46,811 bases of DNA from the IMG/VR virus record IMGVR_UViG_3300030106_004058, positions 1 to 46,811 of that record. One strand, written 5' to 3'. Both the position numbers and the translations under genes were made by a program. The stretch's first letter is position 1; the number at the start of each line of letters is the position of its first letter. Shown one piece after another: positions 22,848-29,846 of the stretch. The stretch is from a virus. The notes below the pieces were generated by a model. That model was not told the DNA's origin, searched no databases, and saw nothing but the letters and a program-made list of their open reading frames with translations.

Positions 22848-23336
22848 ATGAACACAATTAAAAAGAGGGTTAAAACCTTATTAAGCAAAAAAGAACAAGA
22901 AAAATATTTAGATTTACAATGGAAAAATTCGGTATTAATTTTTAAATGGGGGCGTAGTGGTTCTCATAAATGCACACTATATAATAAAAATGATGAAAAA
23001 CTCGGTTCGGCTGGTGGTGGTGGATATGATAAAAAAGGCGTTGCGTTTGCTCAATTTATAATGACTTATTTTACAAAAGAGTTAAAAAAGTTAAATTCTA
23101 AAGAGTTTTACGGCTTAACACATTACAACCCAAAAACCCATAAAAACCAATTAAAAAGCAGTAAAAATACAAATACTCGGCTTGATGGAGCTTGTGGTTT
23201 TGATTGTATGGTTAAAGTATTAAATAAAATTGGGTTTCAATTAGAATTTATAAAGGAGGGGAAATGGGATATAATATACAAATTAAACCCCCTACCAAAA
23301 AACCATCATTCACGAACAAAATATATATATAACTAA
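22848..23336 (+). CDS. Early protein of unknown function
   Basis: A 162-aa basic protein with a glycine-rich AGGGGYDKKG motif (about 54-63), an FYGLTHYNPKTH segment and LDGACGFDCMVKVL (about 112-125), which carries two Cys. It has no membrane segment. The Gly-rich and Cys motifs look conserved, but I cannot place the family. Confidence 0.75.
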   Translation: MNTIKKRVKTLLSKKEQEKYLDLQWKNSVLIFKWGRSGSHKCTLYNKNDEKLGSAGGGGYDKKGVAFAQFIMTYFTKELKKLNSKEFYGLTHYNPKTHKNQLKSSKNTNTRLDGACGFDCMVKVLNKIGFQLEFIKEGKWDIIYKLNPLPKNHHSRTKYIYN

Positions 23337-23366
23337 AGTTATACTGAGGAGCATTTAATATGCGAA

Positions 23367-23420
23367 ACAAAAGGGGGTGTAAAGACACAAACCACGTTGG
23401 TAGATGATTACCCCTTTTGT
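23367..23420 (+). ncRNA. Branched RNA element 1 (candidate)
   Basis: A perfect 10-bp stem, ACAAAAGGGG (23367-23376) with CCCCTTTTGT (23411-23420), encloses two 4-bp hairpins, GTGT-AAAG-ACAC (23377-23388) and ACCA-CGT-TGGT (23391-23401). The three-way fold lies between two early genes, ending 21 nt before the next ATG. A processing site, attenuator or small RNA are possible. There is no T-run, so it is not a standard terminator. Confidence 0.5.
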
Positions 23421-23441
23421 ATATAACAAAAATTAAATAAA

Positions 23442-23570
23442 ATGAAATATACATTAAAATTTTTACAATTCTATAAAGAATTTTTTGAGGAAGAGGGGGA
23501 TAAATGGAGTTTACAAGAGGTAAAACAAAAACTTATGGAGGATAATATAAAAGAATATCAACTTAATTAA
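23442..23570 (+). CDS. 42-aa acidic early protein
   Basis: A frame of 42 aa (MKYTLKFLQFYKEFFEEEGD) with leader AAATTAAATAAAATG like its neighbours. It is short and helical. The start is fixed by the leader; function unknown. Confidence 0.6.
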   Translation: MKYTLKFLQFYKEFFEEEGDKWSLQEVKQKLMEDNIKEYQLN

Positions 23571-23581
23571 AATAAAACAAA

Positions 23582-23830
23582 ATGAAAAATTTAGTATCAA
23601 TAGAAAAAAAGAATTTTATAAAAAAAGAATATGTAGAAAATTTAGATTACACATCTGCATATGATTTAGTTATGGAATTATTAGACAATTCATATTGTGA
23701 ACAAGGAGACATAAAAGAAATGATTGAAATATGTGCTTATTGTTTTCCAAACTTTTATAAATGTTGTAAATATATGTTACAAGATGATGTGAAAGAAGCT
23801 CATAATGATTGGATAGAAAACAACTGCTAA
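23582..23830 (+). CDS. Small acidic early protein
   Basis: An 82-aa protein (MKNLVSIEKKNFIKKEYVEN), predicted helical, with five Cys, including CAYCF and KCCKY spacing in the second half. It could bind metal. Not a recognised family. Confidence 0.7.
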   Translation: MKNLVSIEKKNFIKKEYVENLDYTSAYDLVMELLDNSYCEQGDIKEMIEICAYCFPNFYKCCKYMLQDDVKEAHNDWIENNC

Positions 23831-23860
23831 AAACAAATTAATAATTAAAAACAAAACAAA

Positions 23861-23995
23861 ATGGAAAAATGGTTAAAATCCGACAATGTAGTAAAATTAG
23901 ATAATAATAAATACATTGAACAAACTACACAATGGAAAAAAGAATTTACATTGAAAGAATTAAAAGCATATTATAAAAAAGAATTTATTAACTAA
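23861..23995 (+). CDS. 44-aa early protein
   Basis: A short frame (MEKWLKSDNVVKLDNNKYIE) behind the leader AAAACAAAACAAAATG, which is shared with the next gene. Charged, helical in its second half. Function unknown. Confidence 0.6.
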   Translation: MEKWLKSDNVVKLDNNKYIEQTTQWKKEFTLKELKAYYKKEFIN

Positions 23996-24013
23996 AATTA
24001 AAAACAAAACAAA

Positions 24014-24271
24014 ATGGATTTACAAAATTTTATTAAATCAAAAAAACAAATGTCAGTTAAAGAATTTAACAAAAAAAGCATTGAATATTTTGATGAAGAA
24101 ACAACAAAAGATTGTGGGATTGACTATGTGTTAGTTTATGATAAATATTATTATATATTGAAACATAATGACAATGACTATTCTTTGCAAATTGGGAGAG
24201 ATGATTTTGTCAATAAAGATTTGCATATTTTAGAAAAAAAGTTATTTAACTACATAAATGAATATTGTTAA
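24014..24271 (+). CDS. Small early protein
   Basis: An 85-aa protein (MDLQNFIKSKKQMSVKEFNK) with a Tyr-rich middle (DYVLVYDKYYYILKHND) that looks like beta strands. No membrane segment. The family is not recognised. Confidence 0.7.
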   Translation: MDLQNFIKSKKQMSVKEFNKKSIEYFDEETTKDCGIDYVLVYDKYYYILKHNDNDYSLQIGRDDFVNKDLHILEKKLFNYINEYC

Positions 24272-24289
24272 TAATTTAAACAAAACAAA

Positions 24290-24502
24290 ATGAAAACAAA
24301 AAACAATTTAACAGCAATTTTAATCGTATGGAGTTTATTAATGTTATTCTTAACATCTTGCTCAAGTAGTAAACTAACTATACAACAACAAAAGGATTTA
24401 TTGAAGATTGACAAAGAAATGAGTAAACTATGGAATGAATATGAATTTAAAGTAGATAGTTTATTCATTGAAAAAGAAAAAATTAAAAACTTAAACAAAT
24501 AA
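24290..24502 (+). CDS. Small phage lipoprotein
   Basis: A 70-aa protein with a lipoprotein signal peptide: basic start (MKTKNN), hydrophobic core (LTAILIVWSLLMLFL) and lipobox LTSC with C24. Mature residues 24-70 are a charged coiled-coil-like helix. It would be lipidated and held in the inner or outer membrane with the helix in the periplasm. Small early lipoproteins in other phages (for example T5 Llp) block superinfection by masking the receptor, so exclusion is a reasonable hypothesis. Rz1-type spanin is the alternative, but the gene is in the early block, far from the lysis genes. Confidence 0.75.
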   Translation: MKTKNNLTAILIVWSLLMLFLTSCSSSKLTIQQQKDLLKIDKEMSKLWNEYEFKVDSLFIEKEKIKNLNK

Positions 24503-24506
24503 AATT

Positions 24507-24689
24507 ATGGGAAATATGAGTTATTGCAGATTTGAGAATACTGCACGAGATTTAGAGGATTGCGTAGAAGCAATAGATAATAAAGAAACAAACGATTTAT
24601 CGGATTATGAAGTAAGAGGATTAGAAAAGATCCTACGATATGCTAAATATATCGTAGAGTTAGAAGATGAGATATTAAAAGATTATTAA
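24507..24689 (+). CDS. Conserved MSYCRFENT-type small protein
   Basis: A 60-aa protein (MGNMSYCRFENTARDLEDCV) followed by an acidic helical section. The MSYCRFxNT opening with DLxDC is one I remember as widespread in phages and bacteria. Function is not known to me. Leader AAATAAAATTATG. Confidence 0.75.
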   Translation: MGNMSYCRFENTARDLEDCVEAIDNKETNDLSDYEVRGLEKILRYAKYIVELEDEILKDY

Positions 24690-24708
24690 TTATTAAATAA
24701 ATAAAATT

Positions 24709-25173
24709 ATGGAAACAAAAACTTATGTATGGAAAACTTATTATGATGTGTGTGCTTATATGCAAGATGAGATTGACTTTTTTAAAGAAAACAAACAAGA
24801 ATTTCTTGTTATTATATTAGAAGATGAAGAAAGGGAAGTTAAAAGCGTAACAGATAAAGAGATAGAAGATTATTTTGAAAATGATTATTATATAGGGGAA
24901 AGGCATTGGGAAGATTTTCAATATATGTTAGAAGAAGAATTTACTCAACATATAGGTAAAGATGTGTATGTAGAGGGAATAAATATGGGATGGAGAAATT
25001 TAAGTGGAAAGAAAACTTTTACTATCAATGAAACTATTGATATATTTAGAGAGATTGCTCCTGAATGTGATCTGACTTATAAAATAAAAAAGGTAAAAGA
25101 AAAAGAATATGAAGTGAGAATAAGCCACCACGATAGCCCAATGGGAGAATATTATAACATTAAAATTAAATAA
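24709..25173 (+). CDS. Acidic early protein
   Basis: A 154-aa strongly acidic protein with a YVEGINMGWRNLSGKKTF section (about 86-103) and a C-terminal beta-rich SHHDSPMGEYY motif. It may be a small alpha/beta protein with DNA-mimic-like charge, but no family is recognised. Confidence 0.75.
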   Translation: METKTYVWKTYYDVCAYMQDEIDFFKENKQEFLVIILEDEEREVKSVTDKEIEDYFENDYYIGERHWEDFQYMLEEEFTQHIGKDVYVEGINMGWRNLSGKKTFTINETIDIFREIAPECDLTYKIKKVKEKEYEVRISHHDSPMGEYYNIKIK

Positions 25174-25175
25174 AA

Positions 25176-25385
25176 ATGAAAAAGTATTGGATTGAAAAAG
25201 TAGAATATCCTTATGGAAAGGATGGGTTTGCCGACTGCATACCCCATAAGAGTTATACTAATAAAAAGGTTGCGTTAAAAGATTTTGAAACTTTAGTAAA
25301 AAATAATTCTAATAATGATACACTAATTAGTTTATATGAATTAGATATTGCTAATGATGTTGATAATTTAATTAAACAAAAATAA
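25176..25385 (+). CDS. Small early protein
   Basis: A 69-aa protein (MKKYWIEKVEYPYGKDGFAD) beginning 2 nt after the previous stop. Beta-rich start followed by a helical section. Unknown family. Confidence 0.65.
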   Translation: MKKYWIEKVEYPYGKDGFADCIPHKSYTNKKVALKDFETLVKNNSNNDTLISLYELDIANDVDNLIKQK

Positions 25386-25408
25386 ATAGACAATTAAAAT
25401 TAAATAAA

Positions 25409-25564
25409 ATGGAAAAAGATATATTAGAAAGATTAATAATTCTTTTGGATGATATAGAAGAAACAACAGATATAAGTTGTATGATAAATTCAAAAGATTT
25501 ATTATTTGAATTAAAAGATGTGTATAACGAATTAAAAGAAAAAAAACTAACTAAAACTAAATAA
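25409..25564 (+). CDS. 51-aa acidic helical early protein
   Basis: A short frame (MEKDILERLIILLDDIEETT) with the full leader AATTAAAATTAAATAAAATG. Helical, one Cys. Function unknown. Confidence 0.6.
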   Translation: MEKDILERLIILLDDIEETTDISCMINSKDLLFELKDVYNELKEKKLTKTK

Positions 25565-25616
25565 ATTGGATTAGATATAGATGATAATTTTGAAGTAACA
25601 ATTAAAAAATAAAATT

Positions 25617-25913
25617 ATGAGAAAAATTACAAACGATAGCATAAATGCTTTTATGAATGCTAAAAAATTCAATAGACAAAACATGAATGTAGAAGTATTA
25701 CCCAACGTAACTATATTAAAGTTACACGGAAATATAATAGCATACCGATACAATGATCCTAAAAGAACATTAAGCATAACAAATGCAGGTTGGTTCAGTA
25801 ATACAACAAAAGAAAGATTAAACGCCTTACCTAATGTACATATAACACAAAAAAAATGGGTATGGTATTTAAACGGAAAAGAATGGAATGGAGAATTAAT
25901 AGATATTAACTAA
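25617..25913 (+). CDS. Conserved 98-aa phage protein (AGWFSNTTKERLN type)
   Basis: A basic protein with RKITNDSINAFMNAKKFNRQN at the start (about 2-22), ILKLHGNIIAYR and AGWFSNTTKERLNALP (57-72), ending WYLNGKEWNG. I remember this pattern as widely conserved in phages of many hosts, as an early protein of unknown function. Compact, no membrane segment. Confidence 0.8.
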   Translation: MRKITNDSINAFMNAKKFNRQNMNVEVLPNVTILKLHGNIIAYRYNDPKRTLSITNAGWFSNTTKERLNALPNVHITQKKWVWYLNGKEWNGELIDIN

Positions 25914-25926
25914 AATTAAATACAAA

Positions 25927-26082
25927 ATGGAAAAAATTAAAATTATGGACAAAGAAAGATTATTTAATTTTCTAAAAGATGATTTAGGAAAGTTAGAACA
26001 AGATATTAAAGAAAACAATAAAGAAAAGATTGAACAATTTTTCTCTTATTGGAAGCAACATATTAACGATTTAAATAAATAA
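25927..26082 (+). CDS. 51-aa early protein
   Basis: A short frame (MEKIKIMDKERLFNFLKDDL), fully helical, ending 1 nt before the next start. ATG 25945 (MDKERL) is an in-frame alternative. Unknown function. Confidence 0.6.
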   Translation: MEKIKIMDKERLFNFLKDDLGKLEQDIKENNKEKIEQFFSYWKQHINDLNK

Positions 26083-26083
26083 A

Positions 26084-26287
26084 ATGAAAAACTTAAATGA
26101 AATTAAAAAACAAGTAGAAAAAGATCTTGACTGGACAAGAAAAGACAAAAAAGATTGGAAGAAGTTTAAGCAAAAACTACCCCAAATAATAATTGAAGCT
26201 ATTATTTTTGGAGTATTTGCGAGTATATTTTTAGGAGGAATAGCTTTTATTATAATAAAATTCCTTGAAGTAATATACAATTTGTAA
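26084..26287 (+). CDS. Small early membrane protein
   Basis: A 67-aa protein with a highly charged N-terminal half (Lys/Asp-rich, about 1-30) and one long hydrophobic segment (about 33-62, including IIFGVFASIFLGGIAFIII). The topology is probably N-in with a single span. It is an early gene, so host takeover or exclusion at the membrane is more likely than lysis. Confidence 0.7.
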   Translation: MKNLNEIKKQVEKDLDWTRKDKKDWKKFKQKLPQIIIEAIIFGVFASIFLGGIAFIIIKFLEVIYNL

Positions 26288-26305
26288 AAAAAATTAAACA
26301 TTTAC

Positions 26306-26336
26306 TTGACTTGTATTAAACTATTTTGTAATATTG
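26306..26336 (+). promoter_or_regulatory. Early promoter 2 (TTG-N20-TAATATTG)
   Basis: TTG (26306-26308), a 20-nt spacer and TAATATTG (26329-26336; one mismatch to TAnnTTTG) lie in the gap before 26361. The start-site sequence TTGTACAATAATTAAA (26334-26349) is identical to early promoter 1. Confidence 0.7.
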
Positions 26337-26360
26337 TACAATAATTAAAATTAAATAGAT

Positions 26361-26507
26361 ATGACACATTTTGAATTTACGACAATATGCTTACAACATT
26401 TAGTAACCCCAATGTTAGTATGGGAGTTAGAAGAAACAAAAGAATTAATTAAGAAAGATAAATTGAATAAAGAAACACTAACTAAAATAATAATAAATAA
26501 CTTTTAA
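26361..26507 (+). CDS. 48-aa early protein
   Basis: A short frame (MTHFEFTTICLQHLVTPMLV) directly behind early promoter 2. The first half is moderately hydrophobic, the second half charged and helical. Unknown function. Confidence 0.55.
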   Translation: MTHFEFTTICLQHLVTPMLVWELEETKELIKKDKLNKETLTKIIINNF

Positions 26508-26511
26508 AATT

Positions 26512-26754
26512 ATGACTAAACAACAATATGAAAACCTATTAAGGTTTTTAGCCGAAGAGTATGCACATTTTAAATATCAAGATGATGCTGTTGAATGGAA
26601 TGAAACCGAACAAAAACACGTGTTCAGAAGAGAAGTAAATTCTTGGATCAATTATGAAATTGAAAATTTAAGAATGACTTTTGAGATGTATAATTGTAAA
26701 CCTAAAAAAGAAAATATAATAAAGAGAATTATTAACAAACTTAAAATTAAATAA
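26512..26754 (+). CDS. Small early protein
   Basis: An 80-aa protein (MTKQQYENLLRFLAEEYAHF), helical, with a basic C-terminal tail (IIKRIINKLKIK). Unknown family; dense packing and leader AAAATTATG support it. Confidence 0.65.
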   Translation: MTKQQYENLLRFLAEEYAHFKYQDDAVEWNETEQKHVFRREVNSWINYEIENLRMTFEMYNCKPKKENIIKRIINKLKIK

Positions 26755-26756
26755 AA

Positions 26757-27332
26757 ATGCCTAATCATGTATATACGAGGATTACTATTTCTGATCCTAC
26801 TAAAAAGCAAAAAGAAATACTAAAGAAAATTGAGAAAGCAGAAGGATTATGTAGATACTACAAACCTATGCCTAAAGAATTAGAGGGGACAACATCTCCA
26901 TCCGATAAACCAAATTGGTATGATTGGTGTTTAGAAAATTGGGGAACAAAATGGGGGTGTTATGATTTTGAGATGGATGATGATGTAATATCATTTACAT
27001 CTGCTTGGAGTCCAATAGGAGAAAATATAATTCAAATGTTTGCTAAAGATTTTCCATCTTTTACCTACTCATGGGAAGAAGAACAAGGTTATGGATCAGA
27101 AATGGATTACGAGGGTGGAGAATGTATTATACAATCAGATTATGATTGTCCTCAATGGGAAGAGATTGAAGAGGTAGAAACTAAAGACAATATATGCTAC
27201 ACTATAACTAAACTACTTTATGAACATCCTAATTATCATGATGGAGTGGGTTATTATGCCGATTGGAGTAACGATTTTTTAGGAAAAACATTAGAGGAAG
27301 CAAAGAATAACCTATTAAAAGAAAGTATATAA
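26757..27332 (+). CDS. YubB/Api92-like ferredoxin-fold protein
   Basis: A 191-aa acidic protein starting MPNHVYTRITISDPTKKQKE, with WCLENWGTKWGCYDFEMDDD (about 61-80) and a later FTSAWSPIGENII segment. These are the hallmarks of the DUF1281/Api92-like proteins (YubB ferredoxin-like domain) carried by plasmids and phages. The role is unknown; it is probably not an iron-sulfur protein despite the fold name. It overlaps the next gene by 1 nt. Confidence 0.75.
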   Translation: MPNHVYTRITISDPTKKQKEILKKIEKAEGLCRYYKPMPKELEGTTSPSDKPNWYDWCLENWGTKWGCYDFEMDDDVISFTSAWSPIGENIIQMFAKDFPSFTYSWEEEQGYGSEMDYEGGECIIQSDYDCPQWEEIEEVETKDNICYTITKLLYEHPNYHDGVGYYADWSNDFLGKTLEEAKNNLLKESI

Positions 27333-27559
27333 TGAATTATGATGACTGGAAATTAGCGACTCCTGATTATAGCGATATGGTAAGTTCTTGTTGTGGAGAT
27401 GAGATTGAAGAAATAGAAGATGAAAATTGTGAGGAAAGAATAGTATGTATAGCTTGTGGAGATTATTGTGAGATAATTGAAGACTATGAATACGAAGCGA
27501 TCCAAAGAGAAAACTATGAAGAGGAGAGAGCAGAAGCTAAAAGGAAATATAATGAATAA
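27332..27559 (+). CDS. Small acidic zinc-ribbon protein
   Basis: A 75-aa protein with two Cys clusters, SSCCGDEI (19-20 region) and CIACGDYC (about 38-45), the arrangement of a small zinc ribbon, followed by a highly charged helix. Such proteins bind nucleic acid or protein partners; here the target is unknown. Translationally coupled to the preceding gene. Confidence 0.7.
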   Translation: MNYDDWKLATPDYSDMVSSCCGDEIEEIEDENCEERIVCIACGDYCEIIEDYEYEAIQRENYEEERAEAKRKYNE

Positions 27560-27560
27560 T

Positions 27561-27674
27561 AAATAAGGTGTGTACTGGTTGAGGTTAATGGCAGTAATCA
27601 GATATATCGCCCTCAAGCACACTTAATAAGAGATAAAATCATTTGCGATACCAAACTCTTGCCTTATTTTTTTT
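27561..27674 (+). ncRNA. Branched RNA element 2 with T-run (candidate)
   Basis: AAATAAGG (27561-27568) pairs with CCTTATTT (27662-27669) as an outer stem. Inside are GTGTG/CACAC plus TTGAGG/CCTCAA (27568-27622) and AAGAG/CTCTT with ATC/GAT (27628-27660). A run of eight T ends the element (27667-27674). It fills the space between two early genes. It could be a small RNA with its own terminator, or an attenuator. It does not have tRNA landmarks. Confidence 0.5.
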
Positions 27675-27695
27675 AATAACTAAAAACAAAATAAA

Positions 27696-27872
27696 ATGGA
27701 AAAAGAAAAATTAGAAGATAAAATAGAAAACTATATGAAATGGTATAGAGAGGATTGTTGCGATCCTTACGGAGAAATGGAGTGGTTAATTAAAACACTA
27801 CTGGAAACCGAATATAAAAAGGATATGATGGATATATTAAACGATACCTATGAGTTATATAAAAACAATTAA
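27696..27872 (+). CDS. 58-aa acidic early protein
   Basis: A short frame (MEKEKLEDKIENYMKWYRED) with a CC pair at about 22-23; helical. Leader AAAACAAAATAAAATG. Unknown function. Confidence 0.6.
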   Translation: MEKEKLEDKIENYMKWYREDCCDPYGEMEWLIKTLLETEYKKDMMDILNDTYELYKNN

Positions 27873-27883
27873 AATTAAATAAA

Positions 27884-28180
27884 ATGAAAGTAAAAATAAT
27901 ACAAAGAAGCGTTTATCATAAGATAGCAGAAGTAGAAATAGAGCTACCAAAAGAAATTACTGATATTAAAATAAATAAATGTTATAATACCTATGGAGAA
28001 TTTGATATACAACAATATCTCATTGACAATGAGAATTTATATGTAGATAAGATAGATGAGAAAATATCAAAAGCAGAATATGAATTTGGTTTTGGATTAG
28101 GAGATGGTATGGATGAAATGGATCAAGAAAGTGAATGGAGATATGAATGTGAACAATTAGAAATAGGAGGACATTTATAA
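27884..28180 (+). CDS. 98-aa acidic early protein
   Basis: The protein starts MKVKIIQRSVYHKIAEVEIE, a beta-rich opening, and carries FGFGLGDGMDEMDQESEW near 72-89. The opening resembles small phage proteins often found near methyltransferase genes, but I do not know a function. Confidence 0.65.
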   Translation: MKVKIIQRSVYHKIAEVEIELPKEITDIKINKCYNTYGEFDIQQYLIDNENLYVDKIDEKISKAEYEFGFGLGDGMDEMDQESEWRYECEQLEIGGHL

Positions 28181-28191
28181 AAATTAAAATT

Positions 28192-28392
28192 ATGAAAGAA
28201 ATACATAAATTGATTTTAAAAGAAAAACAAAAACAATATCCTAATAAGGAATATATACAATGGTTGCAACAATTAAGTGATGAGAATTTAACTGAACATT
28301 TTTTAGAAGAAGTAAAAGAAAAAATGTTTTTAAAAAAACTACATCAAGAAAACACAATAACTATGGATGAATACTTAAGAGGAAAAGGATGA
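28192..28392 (+). CDS. 66-aa early protein
   Basis: A helical, charged protein (MKEIHKLILKEKQKQYPNKE) that overlaps the methyltransferase start by 4 nt (ATGA), so it is probably co-translated with it. Unknown family. Confidence 0.65.
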   Translation: MKEIHKLILKEKQKQYPNKEYIQWLQQLSDENLTEHFLEEVKEKMFLKKLHQENTITMDEYLRGKG

Positions 28393-29033
28393 AAGTATTA
28401 GAATTATTTGCAGGATCACGAAGTATAGGGAAAATTTGCGACCATCAAAACTTAATGGTAAATTCGTATGATAACCAAAGTTTTCCTAATATAGATTACG
28501 TGGAAGATATATTTGATTTTGATTACAAAAACAAATTTATTCCTGATATGATTTGGGCATCCCCTCCATGTACTGGATTTAGTGTTGCTTGTATAGGTAG
28601 GAATTGGGTAAAGGGAGAAGTTTTTACCCCTAAAACTGATTCAGCAAAGTTAGGAATACGGATTATGGAAAAGACATTAGAAATTATAAAAAACTATTTA
28701 AGTGTTAACCCTAACCTTATATGGTATATAGAAAACCCAAGAGGTAAAATGAGGAAAGCTCCACATTGGGATAAAATGGATTGTGTTAGACATACTTTAA
28801 CTTATTGCCAATATGGAGATACAAGAATGAAACCAACGGATATATGGACAAATGATTACGATTGGAAGCCAAAACCTATGTGTAAAAATGGAGATCCTTG
28901 TCATATATCAGCACCTCGAGGAAGTCAAACAGGAACACAAGGGATGAAAGGAAATTATGAGAGAAGTAAAATACCTCAACAACTATGCGAGGAAGTAATA
29001 AAAAATGTATTAATTAAATATAAAAAATTATGA
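28389..29033 (+). CDS. Minimal cytosine-C5 DNA methyltransferase
   Basis: A 214-aa protein with the C5-methyltransferase motifs in order. Motif I is LELFAGSRSIGK (4-15, SAM binding). Motif IV is ASPPC (57-61, catalytic C61). Motif VI is ENPRG (115-119, ENP in place of ENV). A motif VIII-like QYGDTRMKPTDIWTN follows (141-155). It is about 100 aa shorter than bacterial Dcm-type enzymes and has almost no room for a target-recognition domain. This short type is common in phages and may protect DNA from host restriction. A base-modifying variant acting on nucleotides cannot be excluded. Confidence 0.85.
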   Translation: MKVLELFAGSRSIGKICDHQNLMVNSYDNQSFPNIDYVEDIFDFDYKNKFIPDMIWASPPCTGFSVACIGRNWVKGEVFTPKTDSAKLGIRIMEKTLEIIKNYLSVNPNLIWYIENPRGKMRKAPHWDKMDCVRHTLTYCQYGDTRMKPTDIWTNDYDWKPKPMCKNGDPCHISAPRGSQTGTQGMKGNYERSKIPQQLCEEVIKNVLIKYKKL

Positions 29034-29251
29034 AAGAAACAATAGAAGTACCAGTATATTGGTATGAAGATGAAAACGGATACAAGACAATAGACTTTGA
29101 AGAAATGCGAAGTGTATTTGAATATGAATTAAAATATTTATATCTGGGAACTAAAAAAGGAAAGAATGAACAATTTAAAAAAATATATAAGCAATGGAAA
29201 AAGAGACAACTAAAACAGCAGACCTTATTAAAGAAGTCGCAAGAGAAGTAG
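29030..29251 (+). CDS. 73-aa small protein
   Basis: A protein starting MKETIEVPVYWYEDENGYKT, with a basic Lys/Gln-rich C-terminus. It overlaps the methyltransferase by 4 nt and the next gene by 58 nt. The unusually long second overlap suggests the C-terminal part may be less constrained. Unknown function. Confidence 0.6.
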   Translation: MKETIEVPVYWYEDENGYKTIDFEEMRSVFEYELKYLYLGTKKGKNEQFKKIYKQWKKRQLKQQTLLKKSQEK

Positions 29252-29481
29252 TAATGTTATTATTGGAAAAGAATAAAGCGTATGGAGATACAGCGAATGA
29301 TCCTCCTAAAATCTTTTCCAAACTATCAGCTAAAGAGGGAATACTGGCGAGGATTGATGACAAGTTAAGTAGAATAAAAGTAATGGGACTTAACGATAAA
29401 ACCGAAGATACTATGCTTGATTTGATTGGATACCTTATATTGTATAGAGTACAATGTAAAAAAGAAATAAAAAAAAGTTAA
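29194..29481 (+). CDS. MazG-like/DUF1599-type nucleotide pyrophosphohydrolase
   Basis: A 95-aa helical protein containing KNKAYGDTANDP (28-39), ILARIDDKLSRI (about 50-61) and EDTMLDLIGYLILYR (about 71-85). The order KxxxYG, then DKxxRI, then DxxxDxxGY is that of small all-alpha NTP pyrophosphatases of the MazG/DUF1599 group; the acidic residues would bind Mg2+. It likely trims or cleans the nucleotide pool during infection, next to a DNA methyltransferase. Confidence 0.75.
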   Translation: MEKETTKTADLIKEVAREVVMLLLEKNKAYGDTANDPPKIFSKLSAKEGILARIDDKLSRIKVMGLNDKTEDTMLDLIGYLILYRVQCKKEIKKS

Positions 29482-29488
29482 ACATTTA

Positions 29489-29519
29489 TTGTTAAAGTAA
29501 TGAGAATTTATTACTTTAG
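29489..29519 (+). promoter_or_regulatory. Early promoter 3 (TTG-N20-TACTTTAG)
   Basis: TTG (29489-29491), a 20-nt spacer and TACTTTAG (29512-29519; one mismatch to TAnnTTTG) precede the DnaA-like gene. The sequence TTAAACATTTA upstream of TTG also occurs at the same place in early promoter 2. It should drive the recombination operon down to the terminator at 31988. Confidence 0.65.
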
Positions 29520-29549
29520 CACATTAAATTAAATAAAATAAAATATACT

Positions 29550-29846
29550 ATGAAAAGAGAAATTTTTATTGCCTATGCAAAGGCAGTAGCAGAACAATTT
29601 CACCTAACTTTAGAGCAGATGTTTGATAAAACAAAGAAAAGGGAATGTGTAGATGCTCGACAGATCCTTTATTATTTATGTATGGAAAGACCTATTCGTA
29701 TATCTTATATACAAAGATTTATGGAAGAGCAAGGTCATTCAGTTAGTCATTCTACTATTATACATGGATATAAACAAGCTAAAAAACTAATTGATAACGA
29801 CAAGGATTATCAAGGCATTCTTAATTATGCAGAAAAAAATCTATAA
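29550..29846 (+). CDS. DnaA domain-IV-like DNA-binding protein
   Basis: A 98-aa protein that looks like a free-standing DnaA C-terminal domain. The helix with VDARQILYYLC (34-44) matches the DnaA ARQIAMYL pattern, and VSHSTIIHGY (65-74) matches the signature DHTTVxHA. The AAA+ part is absent. It would bind a specific DNA sequence, either as a replication initiator or as a repressor. First gene of the recombination operon, with a second DnaA-IV-like protein at 36553-37071. Confidence 0.75.
   Translation: MKREIFIAYAKAVAEQFHLTLEQMFDKTKKRECVDARQILYYLCMERPIRISYIQRFMEEQGHSVSHSTIIHGYKQAKKLIDNDKDYQGILNYAEKNL

Noticed and set aside
27561-27669. Element 2 as a tRNA
   Set aside because: There is an outer stem of acceptor length, but no T-loop, no anticodon arm of standard length and the size is too great.
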